A stretch of DNA of 46,435 bases, from assembly GCA_944385435.1 (NCBI GenBank), contig CALWXG010000015.1, positions 1 through 46,435 of the forward strand. Direction: 5' to 3'. The position numbers and the translations under genes were made by a program. The notes beneath the pieces are model-generated. The model had not been told where the DNA came from, did no database searches, and saw only the letters and a program-made list of their open reading frames with translations. The stretch is from an uncultured Oscillospiraceae bacterium (GTDB taxonomy: Bacteria > Bacillota > Clostridia > Oscillospirales > Oscillospiraceae). Of the stretch, positions 44,575 to 46,435 are shown in pieces. Positions within the stretch are counted from its first letter, which is position 1. Each line of letters opens with the position of its first letter.

Positions 44575-44602
44575 AGTATACCACGAAGAGCCGTTTTGTC
44601 AA
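44575..44602 (-). promoter_or_regulatory. Promoter of glnA
   Basis: Minus strand: perfect -35 TTGACA at 44597-44602, 16-bp spacer, -10 TATACT at 44575-44580. Confidence 0.85.
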
Positions 44603-44943
44603 CAGTTTTTTGCACCGATGCAGATTTTCATTGCAAAAAACAGCTTTCGCATCGCCGGAAACCCGCTTTTTGTGATTATGCACATAATTGCGTCCCTCCG
44701 CCCGGAGCCGGCGCCCGCCGGCCGGCTGTCCGCCCGGCTTTTCCCCCCTCCGCCGGGCCGGCGCGGTTTGGCGGAACACACAACAGAAAAAAGGAAAGCC
44801 CGCCGGGCCGCGCGCAATCGCCGGGAAAAACGCAAATTTTCATGTGCTCCGCCCTCATTTCACTGGACAATCCCCCTGTCTGCCGCCCTTTCCGTTACTT
44901 TTTTCCCTCTTTCCGTTTTTTTCATTTAATGTCCACACAGTTC
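44603..44943. other. Intergenic region between divergent glnA and ppdK promoters
   Basis: About 340 bp with no supportable gene. The middle is GC-rich with CCGGCGG-type repeats and the end is C/T-rich on the plus strand. Short frames here have no ribosome site or family match. Confidence 0.6.
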
Positions 44944-44972
44944 TTGACTTTTAATCCCGTTTACACTAAAAT
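44944..44972 (+). promoter_or_regulatory. Promoter of ppdK
   Basis: Plus strand: -35 TTGACT at 44944-44949, 17-bp spacer, -10 TAAAAT at 44967-44972, about 60 bp before the start codon. Confidence 0.8.
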
Positions 44973-45031
44973 CGTGTTCGAACGCATTGAAATCAGGCGT
45001 ATTGAAAACACATTTTTGTGGAGGGACAAAC

Positions 45032-46435
45032 ATGAGTCAAAAATTCGTCTATCTGTTCTCCGAAGGCAACGGCTCCATGCGGGAGCTGCTGGGGGGCAAG
45101 GGCGCAAACCTGGCCGAGATGACCAATCTGGGCATGCCGGTACCTCAGGGCTTCACCATCACCACCGAGGCCTGCACCCAGTACTATCACGACGGCCGCC
45201 AGATCAACGAAGAGATCCAGGCCCAGATCTATGAGTACCTGGGCAAGATGGAGGAGATCTGCGGCAAGAAGTTCGCCGATCCCGAAAACCCCCTGCTGGT
45301 CTCCGTCCGCTCCGGCGCCCGGGCCTCCATGCCCGGCATGATGGACACCATCCTGAACCTGGGTCTGAACGATGTGGTGGTGGAGGGCCTGGCCAGATTC
45401 ACCAACAACCCCCGCTTCGCCTACGACTCCTACCGCCGGTTCATCCAGATGTTCTCCGACGTGGTGATGGAGCTGTCCAAGAAGCGCTTCGAGGAGATCA
45501 TTGACGAAGTGAAAGCCCAGAAGGGCGTGAAGAACGACATCGAGCTGGACACCGAGGACATGAAGCACCTGGTGGTCCTGTTCAAGGAGTTCTACAAGAA
45601 GGAAAAGGGCGTGGACTTCCCCCAGGATCCCAAGGTCCAGCTGATGGAGGCCGTCAAGGCCGTGTTCCGCTCCTGGGACAACCCCCGGGCCAACGTCTAC
45701 CGCCGCATGAACGAGATCCCCTACGACTGGGGTACTGCCGTCAACGTGCAGTCCATGGTGTTCGGCAACTCCGGCGACAACTCCGGCACCGGCGTGGCCT
45801 TCACCCGCAACCCCGCCACCGGCGAGAAGGCCCTGTTCGGCGAGTACCTGATCAACGCCCAGGGCGAGGACGTGGTGGCCGGCGTGCGCACCCCCTCCCC
45901 CATCTCCAAGCTGCACGAGGAGATGCCTGAGGTGTACGACCAGTTCGCCGCCATCGCCGACCGGCTGGAGAAGCACTACAAGGACATGCAGGACATGGAG
46001 TTCACCATTGAGAACGGCAAGCTCTACATGCTCCAGACCCGCAACGGCAAGCGCACCGCCGCCGCCGCCCTGAAGGTGGCCGTGGACCTGGTGGACGAGG
46101 GCATGATCGACGAGAAGGAGGCCGTGTGCCGCGTGGAGCCCAAGCAGCTGGACTCCCTGCTCCATCCCCAGTTCGATGCCGAGGCCCTGAAGAAGGCCGA
46201 GGCCGTGGGCAAGGGCCTGGCCGCCTCCCCCGGCGCCGCCTGCGGCCGTGTGGTCTTCACCGCCGACGACGCCAAGGAGTGGAAGAGCCGCGGTGAGAAG
46301 GTGGTTCTGGTCCGTCTGGAGACCTCTCCCGAGGACATTGAGGGCATGCAGACCGCCGAGGGCATCCTCACCGTCCGGGGCGGCATGACCTCCCACGCCG
46401 CCGTGGTGGCCCGGGGCATGGGCACCTGCTGCGTG
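45032..46435 (+). CDS. ppdK: Pyruvate phosphate dikinase, N-terminal part (cut by window edge)
   Basis: The first 468 codons of PPDK, which interconverts pyruvate/ATP/phosphate and PEP/AMP/PPi. The nucleotide-binding domain begins [21 protein letters not shown] and includes [15 protein letters not shown]. The phosphohistidine motif [10 protein letters not shown] reaches His455, the same position as in the Clostridium symbiosum enzyme. The C-terminal PEP-binding barrel is beyond the right edge. ATG 45032 follows GGAGGGACAAAC. The codon use is strongly biased to C-ending codons, as for a highly expressed gene. Confidence 0.98.
   Translation, partial: MSQKFVYLFSEGNGSMRELLGGKGANLAEMTNLGMPVPQGFTITTEACTQYYHDGRQINEEIQAQIYEYLGKMEEICGKKFADPENPLLVSVRSGARASMPGMMDTILNLGLNDVVVEGLARFTNNPRFAYDSYRRFIQMFSDVVMELSKKRFEEIIDEVKAQKGVKNDIELDTEDMKHLVVLFKEFYKKEKGVDFPQDPKVQLMEAVKAVFRSWDNPRANVYRRMNEIPYDWGTAVNVQSMVFGNSGDNSGTGVAFTRNPATGEKALFGEYLINAQGEDVVAGVRTPSPISKLHEEMPEVYDQFAAIADRLEKHYKDMQDMEFTIENGKLYMLQTRNGKRTAAAALKVAVDLVDEGMIDEKEAVCRVEPKQLDSLLHPQFDAEALKKAEAVGKGLAASPGAACGRVVFTADDAKEWKSRGEKVVLVRLETSPEDIEGMQTAEGILTVRGGMTSHAAVVARGMGTCCV

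Noticed and set aside
44993-46396. A 467-codon minus-strand frame opposite ppdK
   Set aside because: Antisense of PPDK, Leu/Val/His/Gly repetitive. PPDK motifs including His455 settle the strand.

Overview
The window comes from a GC-rich, anaerobic, endospore-forming Firmicute. The complete spoIIIA operon, the LL-diaminopimelate aminotransferase route to lysine and cell wall, pyruvate phosphate dikinase, type I glutamine synthetase, a tyrosine T-box and the nusB-xseAB-ispA-dxs-tlyA-nadK-argR-recN block all fit Clostridia, most likely the Oscillospiraceae/Flavonifractor neighbourhood. The taxon is inferred from gene content and order, not from a marker comparison. Most genes lie on the minus strand. 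I see no tRNA, rRNA, CRISPR array, insertion sequence or prophage.

Layout, left to right. (1) 1-4470: a minus-strand glycerol operon, promoter > leader terminator > glpP > GlpA-like dehydrogenase > FAD/NAD oxidoreductase > DUF1667 protein > glpK, cut by the left edge. (2) 4535-6658: one AT-richer plus-strand gene, an alpha/beta hydrolase joined to a multi-pass membrane domain, with its own promoter, leader hairpin and terminator. (3) 6712-13858: two divergent pentose operons, xylB plus an L-fucose/arabinose-isomerase-like gene on the minus strand and FGGY kinase-araA-araD on the plus strand. (4) 13877-16272: a tyrosine T-box leader followed by a DMT transporter and tyrS. (5) 16286-27382: a long housekeeping operon from nusB to a HAD phosphatase. 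(6) 27405-28933: asp23/gls24 and a PfkB sugar kinase. (7) 29102-33994: spoIIIAA-AH with a good sigma-E-type promoter. (8) 34065-44602: nitrogen and lysine genes, glnA-ANTAR regulator-dapF-dapL-gltB-gltD. (9) 44944-46435: plus-strand ppdK, cut by the right edge.

The genes form coherent circuits. Glycerol is phosphorylated by GlpK and oxidised by the GlpA-like flavoprotein set, probably under GlpP antitermination. Arabinose is isomerised, phosphorylated and epimerised to xylulose 5-phosphate. GlnA and GltBD assimilate ammonia, and an ANTAR protein with a degenerate receiver is cotranscribed with glnA.

The strongest recurring theme is control after initiation. At least four and perhaps five operons start with, or are preceded by, a hairpin that could act as a conditional terminator: glp, the hydrolase, tyrosine T-box, glnA and gltB. 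The least explained items are the hydrolase-membrane fusion with its attenuator-like leader, the glnA-ANTAR arrangement, a TsaD paralogue in the xseAB operon, and a six-codon arginine-rich ORF immediately before recN.
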